A program made the translations under genes and the position numbers. From Enterocloster bolteae (GTDB lineage: Bacteria; Bacillota; Clostridia; Lachnospirales; Lachnospiraceae): a stretch of 64,000 nucleotides of DNA. The stretch lies in contig NZ_CP022464.2 of assembly GCF_002234575.2 (NCBI RefSeq), positions 992,001 through 1,056,000 on the forward strand. The letters are read 5' to 3'. Below, piece by piece: positions 34,367-43,536 of this stretch; positions within the stretch are counted from its first letter, which is position 1, and each line of letters begins with the position of its first letter. The notes beneath the pieces are model-generated. The model ran no database searches, was not told where the DNA came from, and saw only the letters and a list, made by a program, of their open reading frames with translations.

Positions 34367-35377
34367 ATGAAACAAGTGACAATCAAAGATATTGCCAGGG
34401 AGGCAGGGGTATCCATCGCCTCTGTATCCAGGGCGTTAAACGGGATGGATGGTATCAGCGAGGAAAACCGCAGCCGGATATTACGGGTATGCGAACGGCT
34501 CTCCTACACGCCCAACGGCCTGGCCCGGAGTCTTGTGAAGCGCAGGACTCAGACCATAGGCATCATCATGCCGGATATCATGAGCCCTTTTTATTCCGAA
34601 CTCATGGTGAAGGCCTCGGATGCTGCCCACAAAAGAGGGTATCAGGTATTATTATGCAACAGCTTCCGGGAGCTGAAGGCAGAGAGGGATTATCTGAAGC
34701 TTCTGGCAGAGCACCAGGTGGAGGGAATCCTGATATTTCCCATTGGTCCCAGGAGCACGGAGAGCATGGCTGAGTTTATTCATAATGTACCCATGGTAGC
34801 CCTTAACGAGCTTACGGGCCAGTGCGGGATTCCCTATGTCTGCGCCGACGAGGAGCAGGCGGGCAGAATCGCCGCCGAGTATCTCATATCCAAAGGGTGC
34901 AGGAACCTGCTGTTTGTGGGGTTCAAGCCCGAACGCCTGGCCCACCGCTACAGGGCCGCCAGTTTTCTGGAGACAGCCAGGGCAAAGCGGATTCCGGCCC
35001 AGGTATACGAGTGCAATCTGGATTTTCGGACCAGCTTTGAAAGGGGATATAACCACTTCAAGCATTTCCTTCAAAGCGGACTGGCCATGCCGGACGGAAT
35101 CGTGGCTGCCAGCGATGCCACGGCCAACGGGATTGTCAAGGCATGCCGGGAAAATGGAATCCGCATACCTGAGGATTTTTCACTCATTGGGTTTGACAAC
35201 ATAACCGAGGAATTGCCCTACATCGAGCTTACAACGGTGGCAGTTTCCCATGAGGAACAGATGGAGACCGCCGTGGAGCTGCTGCTGGGAATGGTGGAGG
35301 AGGGCGCGCCAGTGGGGGGAAAGGCTTCTGTGAAGCTGGAACCGAGGCTGGTGGAGCGCCGTTCCTGCAAGGGATAG
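34367..35377 (+). CDS. LacI-family regulator of the second AfuABC-type importer
   Basis: A 336-residue repressor-type protein. The DNA-binding head is VTIKDIAREAGVSIASVSRAL with the hinge LSYTPNGLARSLVKRRTQTIG; the sensor domain shows IMPDIMSPFYSELM, GIVAASDATANGIV and LIGFDNITE. ATG 34367 has GGGGAGAAGG 7 bases upstream; an ATG at 34349 is less likely. It precedes the permease gene by 74 bp on the same strand, so it likely controls the transporter together with its own gene through the CGTAAACG sites. Confidence 0.91.
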   Translation: MKQVTIKDIAREAGVSIASVSRALNGMDGISEENRSRILRVCERLSYTPNGLARSLVKRRTQTIGIIMPDIMSPFYSELMVKASDAAHKRGYQVLLCNSFRELKAERDYLKLLAEHQVEGILIFPIGPRSTESMAEFIHNVPMVALNELTGQCGIPYVCADEEQAGRIAAEYLISKGCRNLLFVGFKPERLAHRYRAASFLETARAKRIPAQVYECNLDFRTSFERGYNHFKHFLQSGLAMPDGIVAASDATANGIVKACRENGIRIPEDFSLIGFDNITEELPYIELTTVAVSHEEQMETAVELLLGMVEEGAPVGGKASVKLEPRLVERRSCKG

Positions 35378-35451
35378 ACAAGGGATAAACAAGGGATAAA
35401 ATGAAGGGCTGACAGAAGAGAGTATGCAGGCAACAGAAAGGAGCAGGCAGT

Positions 35452-37317
35452 ATGCAGACAGATACAAAGGCCGGAACAAAAGGCGGCGTCCGGGAATTTT
35501 CCAGGAAACGCCGTCTTATGAATCAGGCAGGAAGCATTGTAAAGAATCCATACAATATCATGGTGGTGATTTCCGTGATATTCATGGTTTATCTGATTCT
35601 GATTCCTCTGGGACAGATGATTATACAGACGCTTACCCTGGCAGGCGCAGACGCGGCCAGGGTGGACGGGGGAAGGGAGGGGATGTTTACCCCCTATTAC
35701 TGGAAACGGGTTCTGACCAGCAGCATTTCCCAGAAAATGCTGTGGACTCCCCTTAAGAATTCCTTATTGATATCCGTGTGCACGGCTGCGTTTGGAATTA
35801 CCCTGGGCTCACTGCTGGCATGGCTCATGGTCCGCAGCGACCTGCCATATAAGAAATTCTTTTCCCTGGCCCTCATCATTCCCTATATGATACCATCCTG
35901 GTGCAAGTCCATGGCATGGCTGACCATATTCAAGAATGAACGCGTGGGCGGCGCCCAGGGCCTTCTGGGATTTTTGGGGATTCAGACACCGGACTGGCTG
36001 GCCTACGGGCCGTTTGCCATTATCGTGGTGTTAGTCATCCACTATTATGCCTATGCCTACCTGCTGGTGTCCTCGGCCCTCAGCTCCATCAACTCGGAGC
36101 TGGAAGAGATGGGGGAAATCCTGGGAGCCAGCAAGGCCAGGATACTTACAAAGATTACATTCCCGCTGGTGATGCCGGCTATTCTGTCCGCGGTTATCAT
36201 GACCTTTTCAAAGGCAATGGGCACCTTCGGCGTTCCGTCGGTTTTAGGGCTTAAAATCGGATACTACACCGTATCCACCACCATGTACAACTCCATACAG
36301 AACGGGCAGAACCGGGTGGCGTTTGCCATATCTCTGATTCTCATAGCCATTGCCTCCTTCAGCGTGTTCTTAAACCAGAAGGCCATTGGTTCCAGAAAAT
36401 CCTTCAGTACCATAGGAGGAAAGGGCAGCAGGAGCAATCCCATACGCCTGGGCAAATGGAGGCCGGTTATCGTGGGGATTCTCATTGCCTTCATCGCAGT
36501 GGCCGTTGTGTTTCCGGTGGTCATTCTGCTGTACCAGTCCTTTATGCTGGAGCCGGGCAACTACAGCCTCAGCAATTTCACCCTTCATTACTGGACCGGA
36601 GGTTCCGTGCCCACCATTGACCAGGGCGAGCCGGGTATATTTAAGAATCCGCAGTTCATGAAATATGTGGTCAACACCATCAAGCTGGTGGTGCTTACCT
36701 CCCTGTTTGCAACCGTGTTCGGACAGCTGATTGGCTATATCAATTCCAGGGGACGCAAGCTGTTCTCAGGAAAACTGGTGGAGCAGCTTGTATTTATACC
36801 TTACCTGATTCCATCCATTGCCTTTGGCGCCATGTACCTGGCTCTCTTTGCAACGGCTAAGAAAATAGAAATGTTCGGCTACCGCATCACCCTGGTACCG
36901 TCCCTGTACGGCTCCTTTGCCCTGCTGGTGCTTATCGCTGTGGTGAAGAACATGCCCTTTGCCTCCAGGGCAGGAACATCCAATATGCTCCAGATCAGTA
37001 CGGAGTTAGAGGAAGCCGCCCAGGTGGAAAACGCGGGATTCCTGCGCAGGTTCTTTAAGATTGTGTTCCCTCTGTCAAAGGGCGGTATGATAAGCGGATT
37101 CATGCTGGTGTTTATCAGCATCATGAAGGAACTGGACCTGATAGTTATACTCATGACGCCCAGCCAGCAGACGCTGCCCTATATGGCGTACGCCTATTCG
37201 GCGGAAAATCTGATTCAGCTGTCCAGTGCAGTGACCATCGTTATGTTTGTGCTGGTATTCTTCGTCTACTGGTTTGCCAATACCTTTACGGACGCGGACA
37301 TCACCAAGGGCTTTTAA
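35452..37317 (+). CDS. Fused ABC permease, two transport domains (AfuB/FbpB type), second system
   Basis: A 621-residue protein with about 12 hydrophobic segments in two halves. EAA loops are LEEMGEILGASKARILTKIT (about residues 218-237) and LEEAAQVENAGFLRRFFKIV (about 519-538). A soluble N-terminal lead of about 35 residues is rich in Lys/Arg. ATG 35452 lies a few bases after AAAGGAG. Longer than its counterpart at 28379 and not closely similar, so the two importers are distinct rather than a recent duplicate. Confidence 0.9.
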   Translation: MQTDTKAGTKGGVREFSRKRRLMNQAGSIVKNPYNIMVVISVIFMVYLILIPLGQMIIQTLTLAGADAARVDGGREGMFTPYYWKRVLTSSISQKMLWTPLKNSLLISVCTAAFGITLGSLLAWLMVRSDLPYKKFFSLALIIPYMIPSWCKSMAWLTIFKNERVGGAQGLLGFLGIQTPDWLAYGPFAIIVVLVIHYYAYAYLLVSSALSSINSELEEMGEILGASKARILTKITFPLVMPAILSAVIMTFSKAMGTFGVPSVLGLKIGYYTVSTTMYNSIQNGQNRVAFAISLILIAIASFSVFLNQKAIGSRKSFSTIGGKGSRSNPIRLGKWRPVIVGILIAFIAVAVVFPVVILLYQSFMLEPGNYSLSNFTLHYWTGGSVPTIDQGEPGIFKNPQFMKYVVNTIKLVVLTSLFATVFGQLIGYINSRGRKLFSGKLVEQLVFIPYLIPSIAFGAMYLALFATAKKIEMFGYRITLVPSLYGSFALLVLIAVVKNMPFASRAGTSNMLQISTELEEAAQVENAGFLRRFFKIVFPLSKGGMISGFMLVFISIMKELDLIVILMTPSQQTLPYMAYAYSAENLIQLSSAVTIVMFVLVFFVYWFANTFTDADITKGF

Positions 37318-37335
37318 TGCGGGAGGATATGAAAG

Positions 37336-38490
37336 ATGAGCAGAATTGAATTAAGAGGAATCAATAAATATTATGGCAGGAACCATGTGTTAAAGGACAT
37401 CAACCTGGTGATTGAGGACGGGGAGTTTATGACACTGCTGGGGCCGTCCGGCTGCGGAAAGACAACCACCCTGCGCGTGGTGGCAGGCCTGGAGAAGCCC
37501 CAGGAAGGGTATATGTATATGGGGAACAGGGAGATTGTCAATGCGCCTGAAAAGTTTTATGAGGAACCGGGAAAACGCCATCTTAACCTGGTATTCCAGT
37601 CGTATGCCCTTTGGCCCCATATGACGGTATTTGACAATGTGGCCTTTGGCCTGGAAGTGGCAAAGGTGCCCAAGGAGGAGATACGAAGGAAGGTGGAAAA
37701 TGCCTTAAAACGCATGAGGATTGAGGCGTTCATTGACCGGTATCCGTCGGAACTGTCAGGCGGACAGCAGCAGCGCGTGGCCATAGCCAGGGCCATTGTG
37801 TCGGAGCCGGAGGTGCTGCTTTTGGACGAGCCGCTGTCCAATCTGGACGCCAAGCTGAGAATCGAGATGAGAAGTGAAATTAAACGGCTCCATCAGGAGT
37901 TAGGCACCACCATTATCTATGTGACCCATGACCAGACGGAGGCCCTGACCATGTCTACCAAAATAGCCATTTTCTTTGAGGGTGTGCTGGAGCAGGTGGC
38001 GCCGCCCATGGAGCTGTACCAGAATCCTGCCTCCCTGCGTGTGGCTGACTTTATCGGCAATCCAAAGGTGAATTTCCTTCCGGGAAAGGCCAGGGTGGCG
38101 GGAGATACCATGACCGTGGAATCCGTTTTGGGAACCGCGTCTTATGACAGGAAGTCCTTTACCGGGGAAGCCCCGGGTGACGGAAGCTTTGAGGCAGTGG
38201 TCGGGGTGAGACCGGAGTTGGTGGAGATACTGGACGGACCCGCAGAGGGGAGCATAGAGGCGGAAGTATACTCTGTGATGCCGGCCGGTTCAGAGACAAC
38301 CATTTACCTGGAGGTGGGCGGGGAACGAATCCTGTCCAAGCAGAACGGACTTAAGCAGTACAGTCCGGATCAAAAGGTGTGGCTGCGGATTAATCCGGAT
38401 AAGATGAACGTGTTTTGCAAGGACAGCGGCAGGCTGGCAAAGCTGGCTGTCATGGACGCACAGCAGGACCAACAAAATTCAAATAAATGA
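37336..38490 (+). CDS. ABC transporter ATPase, second AfuABC-type system
   Basis: A 384-residue ATPase with Walker A GPSGCGKTT (about residues 37-45), signature LSGGQQQRVAIARA, Walker B VLLLDEPLSNLDA, H-loop YVTHDQTEAL, and C-terminal TOBE domain (VVGVRPELVEIL). ATG 37336 has GGGAGGA upstream and lies 18 bp after the permease stop. The binding-protein gene follows after 16 bp. Confidence 0.92.
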   Translation: MSRIELRGINKYYGRNHVLKDINLVIEDGEFMTLLGPSGCGKTTTLRVVAGLEKPQEGYMYMGNREIVNAPEKFYEEPGKRHLNLVFQSYALWPHMTVFDNVAFGLEVAKVPKEEIRRKVENALKRMRIEAFIDRYPSELSGGQQQRVAIARAIVSEPEVLLLDEPLSNLDAKLRIEMRSEIKRLHQELGTTIIYVTHDQTEALTMSTKIAIFFEGVLEQVAPPMELYQNPASLRVADFIGNPKVNFLPGKARVAGDTMTVESVLGTASYDRKSFTGEAPGDGSFEAVVGVRPELVEILDGPAEGSIEAEVYSVMPAGSETTIYLEVGGERILSKQNGLKQYSPDQKVWLRINPDKMNVFCKDSGRLAKLAVMDAQQDQQNSNK

Positions 38491-38506
38491 TAAAGGAGAA
38501 GAAATC

Positions 38507-39844
38507 ATGAGGAGAAGAGGAAAACGTTTATTGGCACTGGCTTTGGCAGGCGTGATGGCTGCATCTGCGCTTACGGGCTGCGAAAAGATTGAGGACACAA
38601 AGGCTGCATCCGGGAACACAACAGCTGCCAAGGTAGCAGATGAGGGCAAGGCCGGGGAGCAGCCGGGAGCAGGAGAGACGCAGAAGGAGGCGGCTGGAGA
38701 CAAGGCAGGGGAGAATGCGGCAGGGGAAAATGCAGCAGGAGGAAATGCAGCGTCTGCCCCGGAGGAGCAGTGGGCCGTGGACGCGGGACTGTATGAGGAT
38801 GAATCCTCAGATGAACTGTATAAGAAGGCACTGGACGAGGAGGGCGGGAAGGTAGTCATTTATTCCATTTCCAGCCGTATGGCTAAGGTAAAGGCCAGCT
38901 TTGAGGAGGATTATCCCGGCATGACCCTGGAGGTATATGACATCAATGCCAATGACATGTCCACCAAACTGAGCACAGAGTACAACTCGGGTATACGCAC
39001 AGCTGACGTAATCCATTCCAAGGAACAGACAGGGGATTACATGATTAATTTCTTTAACAAGGGAATCCTGCACAATTACCAGCCTGAATCCATTTACAAG
39101 AATGTGAACCAGGAATATTTAAAAGATATGACGCCTTTGTACTTTGAGACTGACTGGTGGTTCTACAATACCGGCATCTATACGGAAACCCCCATCTCCA
39201 ACTGGTGGGATGTGACAAAGCCGGAATGGAAGGGAAGCTTCGTGCTCCAGAACCCAATCGGCACAGTGAGCTACATGGCCCTGTTCACCACTATGGTGGA
39301 GCATGCGGACGAGATGGCGGAAGCCTATAAGGCGTGCTACGGCGAGGATATTGTACTGGCGGACGACGAGCCCACGGCAGCCCATGCCTGGATGAAGCGG
39401 GTGCTGGAAAATGATCCGGTCATCTTTGACTCAAACAACGAGGTCATCCAGTCTGTGGGAGAGGGCAAGGAGTCAAAGCTCATTGGCTACACACCGTCCT
39501 CCAAGTACCGGGAGCGGGCTGACAAGGGGTGGAATATCGAATCTGAGCCCCTTAAGATGGAGCCTGTTTCCGGCGTGGCCTTCATGAACTTTGTGGCAGT
39601 GGTAAACGAGGCGCCTCATCCAAACGGAGCCAAGCTGCTGATTCGCTATCTGTTAGGCGGCGAAGATGGAAACGGAAATGGTATCAAACCATTCAACACC
39701 ATCGGAGGATGGCCGGTACGCCCGGAGACAACCCCGGCAGAAGGCAATATCCCCTTGGAGGATATGAAGCTTTGGATGATTAATTATGACTTCGTCTATA
39801 AAAATCTGCAGGATGTACAGGATTACTGGTACCAGTTCCGGTAA
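38507..39844 (+). CDS. ABC transporter binding lipoprotein, second AfuABC-type system
   Basis: A 445-residue precursor with signal peptide and lipobox LTGC (Cys about residue 25). A linker rich in Ala/Gly/Glu runs to about residue 85, including GENAAGENAAGGNAA, encoded by a short tandem repeat. The mature domain (KVVIYSISSRMAKVKASFEE, TADVIHSKEQTGDY, GSFVLQNPIGTVSYMALF) is the AfuA/FbpA-like binding fold. It is placed last of the transporter genes, the reverse of the first system. Followed by a HAD phosphatase gene, which hints that the ligand is phosphorylated. Confidence 0.88.
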   Translation: MRRRGKRLLALALAGVMAASALTGCEKIEDTKAASGNTTAAKVADEGKAGEQPGAGETQKEAAGDKAGENAAGENAAGGNAASAPEEQWAVDAGLYEDESSDELYKKALDEEGGKVVIYSISSRMAKVKASFEEDYPGMTLEVYDINANDMSTKLSTEYNSGIRTADVIHSKEQTGDYMINFFNKGILHNYQPESIYKNVNQEYLKDMTPLYFETDWWFYNTGIYTETPISNWWDVTKPEWKGSFVLQNPIGTVSYMALFTTMVEHADEMAEAYKACYGEDIVLADDEPTAAHAWMKRVLENDPVIFDSNNEVIQSVGEGKESKLIGYTPSSKYRERADKGWNIESEPLKMEPVSGVAFMNFVAVVNEAPHPNGAKLLIRYLLGGEDGNGNGIKPFNTIGGWPVRPETTPAEGNIPLEDMKLWMINYDFVYKNLQDVQDYWYQFR

Positions 39845-39877
39845 TATGCAGTGGCGTAAAGGAGAGGAGAGCTTCGG

Positions 39878-40720
39878 ATGCCGGACATATTAGAGGGATA
39901 CAGGAAGCAAAAGGAATATCTGATCTGCGTCGATTCAGACGGCTGTGCCATGGATACCATGGACTCAAAACATATAACCTGTTTCGGGCCCTGTCTGATT
40001 CCGGTCTGGGGGCTTTCACAATGGGAGCAGAAGATACGCAGGCGCTGGGATGAGATCAATCTTTACACCATGACCAGGGGAATCAACCGCTTTAAGGGCC
40101 TGGCCATGATTCTGGCAGAAATTGACCGGACATATAAAGCAGTGCCGGATGTGGATGCCTTTGTCCGATGGACAGGGGAAGCGCCGGAGTTGTCAAACCA
40201 GGCAGTAAAGGCCCAGTGGGAACGGACCGGAAAGGAGATATTCCGACAGGCACTGGAATGGTCTGAGGAAGTAAACCGGAAAATCGGGGCCATGCCGGAA
40301 GAAGCCAAATGCGCCTTTGACGGTGTGCGTGAGGCCCTTAAGGCGGCCCATGAGACAGCGGACGTGGCAGTGGTATCCTCTGCCAACAAAAAAGCGGTGG
40401 AGGAAGAATGGCAGAGACAGGGCCTGATGGAATATGTGGACGTGGTCCTGTCCCAGGACTCCGGGTCAAAGTCCGCCTGTATCAATGCTCTTCTGAAAAA
40501 GGGGTATTGCCCGGACCATGTGCTCATGGTGGGGGATGCGCCTGGGGACTGTGAAGCAGCGGCGGACAACGGGGTATATTACTATCCCATCCTGGTAAAG
40601 CATGAGGAGATGTCCTGGCGCCGGTTCCCGGCCGAGGCGCTAAAAAGGCTGGTCATGGGGGAATACGGAGGGGCCTGGCAGGAACAGATGGTGAGAACAT
40701 TTCGCGATAATCTGTCCTGA
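39878..40720 (+). CDS. HAD-family hydrolase
   Basis: A 280-residue phosphatase-type protein. Motif I is DSDGCAMDTMD near the N-terminus (the nucleophile Asp and the +2 Asp), motif II Ser/Thr region AVVSSANKKAVEEEW, and motif IV MVGDAPGDCEAA. A large cap domain lies between (about residues 30-130). ATG 39878 follows GGAGAGGAG. The operon context with an AfuABC-type importer suggests it removes phosphate from, or otherwise processes, the imported compound; a phosphonate-type reaction is another option. Substrate unknown. Confidence 0.85.
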   Translation: MPDILEGYRKQKEYLICVDSDGCAMDTMDSKHITCFGPCLIPVWGLSQWEQKIRRRWDEINLYTMTRGINRFKGLAMILAEIDRTYKAVPDVDAFVRWTGEAPELSNQAVKAQWERTGKEIFRQALEWSEEVNRKIGAMPEEAKCAFDGVREALKAAHETADVAVVSSANKKAVEEEWQRQGLMEYVDVVLSQDSGSKSACINALLKKGYCPDHVLMVGDAPGDCEAAADNGVYYYPILVKHEEMSWRRFPAEALKRLVMGEYGGAWQEQMVRTFRDNLS

Positions 40721-40730
40721 TGCCGGTATT

Positions 40731-40790
40731 TACATCTCCGGCTCTCCATCAGCAGCATGGTACATCTCCGGCTCTCCATCAGCAACATGG
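40731..40790. repeat. Two tandem 30-bp repeats after the HAD gene
   Basis: The unit beginning TACATCTCCGGCTCTCCATC is at 40731-40760 and 40761-40790, with one base difference (AGCAGCATGG versus AGCAACATGG). Non-coding. From 40721 to 41182 there is no gene; the stretch holds this repeat, the terminator at 40866 and the upstream region of the alcohol dehydrogenase, with TATAAT at 41138-41143 as a possible -10 box. Confidence 0.85.
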
Positions 40791-40865
40791 CATCACAAGT
40801 ACCAGGCTGATGGAATCAGAGCATTTCCCCGGCAGGCTTTGCCTTGCAGTGAAGAATGGATTTTC

Positions 40866-40900
40866 AGGCCGCAGCGATGCTTCGTCTGCGGCCTTTTTTT
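40866..40900 (+). terminator. Intrinsic terminator of the second AfuABC-type operon
   Basis: AGGCCGCAG (40866-40874) pairs with CTGCGGCCT (40886-40894), followed by a run of T to 40900. Confidence 0.92.
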
Positions 40901-41182
40901 GCGATCCGGGGAATGCGCGGCGTATTAATTTCCTGTTGGATTGTATGGGGTGTGCCTGGTTTTAATGGGGGGCGGGTGGGGTGAAACAGGCATTCCCTTC
41001 CTTTCATGGGGCTCTGGCAGGAGTCTGGTATTTCAGGCGGGGAGGAGAGTGGGGAAATGGGAAAGCGGGTATAAGGACAAACTGGCGCAGGGCTGAACAG
41101 GCAGCAGATTTAAGTGGAAAAAGCGCCCTGATTTATGTATAATGGAGACAGCGGTGAAAGCGGCATGAAGGAGGATTACATA

Positions 41183-42367
41183 ATGGAAAATTTTGAGTTT
41201 TTTACACCAACCAGGATGATATTTGGAAAGAATACCCATCAGCAGGTAGGAAAGATTGTCAAGGAATACGGATTTAAGAAGGTGCTGGTGCATTTCGGCG
41301 GGTCCAGCGCTAAGAAGTCCGGACTTCTGGACGCAGTTACAGGCTCTCTTGAGACAGAGGGAATACAGTATGTGACGCTGGGGGGCGTACAGGCCAATCC
41401 CACTCTGTCTAAGGCCAAGGAGGGCATCGAACTGTGCCTGAAGGAGGGCGTGGATCTGGTGCTGGCTGTTGGAGGAGGCAGCGTGATTGACTCATCCAAG
41501 TGTATAGCAGACGGCGCAGGGAACCCGGATGTGGATGTATGGACCTATTTCCGCCAGGAGGCTGTGCCTGCCAGGGCATTGCCGGTGGGCGTCATTCTTA
41601 CGCTTTCTGCCTCGGGCAGTGAAATGAGCGCGTCCTGTGTCATTACAAATGAGGAAAATGGATTTAAGCGGGGCTTTAACAGCGTGACCCACCGCCCGCT
41701 GTTTTCCATCTGCAACCCGGAGCTGACCTGCACGGTAAGCAAATACCAGACAGCCTGCGGAACAGTGGATATCATGATGCATACCCTGGAGCGGTATTTC
41801 AGCAAGACCAGGGATACGGAACTGACGGACCGCATAGCCGAGGCATTGTTAAAATCCACGGTGGAGGCAGGAAGGATTGCCGATAAAGATCCGGATAACT
41901 ATGAAGCCAGAGCCGCTCTTATGTGGGGAGGAAGCCTTTCCCACAACGGGTTGACAGGGGCTGGAAGGGAGTTCTTCATGCAGGTCCACCAGCTGGAGCA
42001 TGAGCTTTCCGGCATGTACCCATCCATTGCCCACGGAGCAGGTCTGGCAGCCCTGTGGCCATCCTGGGCCAGGTTTGTGTGCCCCAGTGATGTGAACCGC
42101 TTCGCACGTTATGCGGTCCAGGTGTGGAACATAGACATGGATTTTGACTGCCCTATGAACACGGCCCTGGCAGGAATCCGGGCCACAGAAGATTTCTATA
42201 AGAGCCTGGGTATGCCCTCTTCCTTAAAAGAACTGGGTGTGGAGGAAGAACGCCTGGAAGAAATGGCTGTCAAGTGCACCAACATGGGAAAGCGTACCCT
42301 GCCGGGCATCCGGGAACTGGGCAAGGAAGAGATGATGGAAATTTACAGGATGGCTTTGGGAGAGTAG
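41183..42367 (+). CDS. Iron-containing alcohol dehydrogenase
   Basis: A 394-residue group III alcohol dehydrogenase, like butanol dehydrogenase/YqhD, reducing aldehydes with NAD(P)H. The dinucleotide site is VLAVGGGSVIDSSK and the metal ligands are His and Asp residues in the helices containing FFMQVHQLEHELSGMYPSIAHG. ATG 41183 has GAAGGAGG 8 bases upstream; an in-frame ATG at 41135 has no site. It stands alone after a terminator, so its physiological aldehyde cannot be inferred. Confidence 0.92.
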   Translation: MENFEFFTPTRMIFGKNTHQQVGKIVKEYGFKKVLVHFGGSSAKKSGLLDAVTGSLETEGIQYVTLGGVQANPTLSKAKEGIELCLKEGVDLVLAVGGGSVIDSSKCIADGAGNPDVDVWTYFRQEAVPARALPVGVILTLSASGSEMSASCVITNEENGFKRGFNSVTHRPLFSICNPELTCTVSKYQTACGTVDIMMHTLERYFSKTRDTELTDRIAEALLKSTVEAGRIADKDPDNYEARAALMWGGSLSHNGLTGAGREFFMQVHQLEHELSGMYPSIAHGAGLAALWPSWARFVCPSDVNRFARYAVQVWNIDMDFDCPMNTALAGIRATEDFYKSLGMPSSLKELGVEEERLEEMAVKCTNMGKRTLPGIRELGKEEMMEIYRMALGE

Positions 42368-42373
42368 CGGGTA

Positions 42374-42459
42374 CAGGAGAATCGCGGATTCAGGAGAATC
42401 GCGGGTATGGAGATACCAGCCGCAGATGGATAATGGCCATAGAAGAATAATGGCCATAG
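42374..42459. repeat. Two pairs of 17-bp-period repeats
   Basis: CAGGAGAATCGCGG occurs at 42374 and 42391; ATAATGGCCATAG occurs at 42430 and 42447. Both pairs have the same 17-bp spacing. Non-coding, between the alcohol dehydrogenase and the nitroreductase. Confidence 0.75.
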
Positions 42460-42497
42460 GAGTTTAGCCTGCCCGGAAAATACGAAGGAGACAGAAA

Positions 42498-43088
42498 ATG
42501 GATGCAATAGACAGGCGCAGAAGTATACGCAGGTTCTCAGACAAGGAAATACCCCATGAGGTTATCTGTAAAATTGTGGAAAGCGGGATAAAGGCACCGT
42601 CAGCAAAGAACAGGCAGCCATGGAAATTTATGGTCATTCAGGGACAGGCAAAAGAAAACATGCTGAGGGCGTTTCAGGCCGGAATCCAGCGGGAGAAGGC
42701 AGGAAAAGCTATGCTGCCGGACAGCAGCAGGCACCTGGGAGGCGCGGAGTACACGGTCCAAATCATGGAACAGGCGCCTGTGGTCATATTTGTCCTGAAT
42801 CCCCTGGGGAAGGGGATGTTTTCTCCCCTCAACGACGAGGACAGGATTTATGAGCTCTGTAATATCCAGTCTGTCAGCGCGGCAATTGAGAATATGCTTT
42901 TGGAAGCAACGGATATGGGAATCGGCAGTCTGTGGATCTGCGACATATTCTTTGCCTATGAGGAGCTGTGCGCATGGATGGACTGCGGGGATGAGCTGGT
43001 GGCAGCCGTGGCCTTTGGGTATCCGGAGGAATCGCCGCCGCCACGTCCGCGCAAAAAGCTGGAGGACGTGGTAGTCTGGAAGCGCTGA
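42498..43088 (+). CDS. Nitroreductase-family protein
   Basis: A 196-residue FMN-dependent oxidoreductase. It has the N-terminal DAIDRRRSIRRFSDKEI pattern that binds FMN phosphate, IKAPSAKNRQPWKF, and the C-terminal GMGIGSLW and VAFGYPEE stretches. ATG 42498 follows GAAGGAGA. The next transcript is controlled by an FMN riboswitch, which is a thematic but not proven link. Substrate unknown. Confidence 0.9.
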   Translation: MDAIDRRRSIRRFSDKEIPHEVICKIVESGIKAPSAKNRQPWKFMVIQGQAKENMLRAFQAGIQREKAGKAMLPDSSRHLGGAEYTVQIMEQAPVVIFVLNPLGKGMFSPLNDEDRIYELCNIQSVSAAIENMLLEATDMGIGSLWICDIFFAYEELCAWMDCGDELVAAVAFGYPEESPPPRPRKKLEDVVVWKR

Positions 43089-43140
43089 GTCAGAACGTTG
43101 GGTTTGAAATGGGGAAATGGGGAAATTATGGCGCAGCCTA

Positions 43141-43169
43141 TTGCCAACCACCCTCATATGTGCTATGAT
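43141..43169 (+). promoter_or_regulatory. Promoter of the riboswitch-ribU transcript
   Basis: TTGCCA (43141-43146), a 17-bp spacer, and TGCTATGAT, giving an extended -10 box TATGAT (43164-43169). TATAAT at 43175 is an alternative. The FMN riboswitch starts about 20 bases later. Confidence 0.65.
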
Positions 43170-43189
43170 TCAGCTATAATTAAATAAAG

Positions 43190-43300
43190 TTCTTCGGGGC
43201 AGGGTGTGATTCCCTACCGGCGGTAATAGTCCGCGACCCGCTACGGCGGCTGATCTGGTGTGATTCCAGAACCGACAGTATAGTCTGGATGAGAGAAGAA
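43190..43300 (+). ncRNA. FMN riboswitch (RFN element)
   Basis: The outer stem TTCTTC/GAAGAA encloses the conserved RFN parts: GGGGCAGGGTG, CCCTACCGGCGGTA, AGTCCGCGACCCG, the CTGATCTGGTG / CCAGAACCGACAGT arms and AGTCTGGATGAGAGAAG. The element lies upstream of ribU and is followed by a terminator stem, so FMN should switch off riboflavin uptake. Confidence 0.97.
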
Positions 43301-43324
43301 GGTGTGTAAGTGGTAGATGAACAG

Positions 43325-43356
43325 GCCCCGGATTATTTGCGTATCCGGGGCTTTTA
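43325..43356 (+). terminator. Riboswitch expression-platform terminator
   Basis: GCCCCGGAT (43325-43333) pairs with ATCCGGGGC (43343-43351) then TTTTATAG. Typical terminator controlled by the FMN aptamer. Confidence 0.9.
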
Positions 43357-43385
43357 TAGTGCACGCATTCCGAAGGACACATATA

Positions 43386-43521
43386 CGCACGTAAGTGACC
43401 GGAAAACGGACACCAAGTGCTCATAACGGGCCCCTTCACTAGGTTCGTGGGAGACCTCACCAAGTGAAGGGTCATGTATCGCACGTAAGTGACCAAAATA
43501 CGGTCACTAAGTGCTCATAAC
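43386..43521 (+). repeat. Paired 42-bp direct repeats in the ribU leader
   Basis: A 42-bp unit starting CGCACGTAAGTGACC and ending AAGTGCTCATAAC is present at 43386-43427 and 43480-43521. Each copy folds into a small hairpin (copy 2: AGTGACC/GGTCACT), and the gap holds a further stem, CCCTTCACT/AGTGAAGGG (about 43432-43471). The ribU ribosome site AAGGAGG starts at the base after copy 2. The repeat is downstream of the riboswitch terminator and is not part of an RFN element. Confidence 0.8.
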
Positions 43522-43536
43522 AAGGAGGATAGGGAA

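Noticed and set aside
43386..43521. A second FMN or other known riboswitch class
   Set aside because: None of the conserved RFN, TPP, SAM, cobalamin or T-box signatures is present in the repeats.
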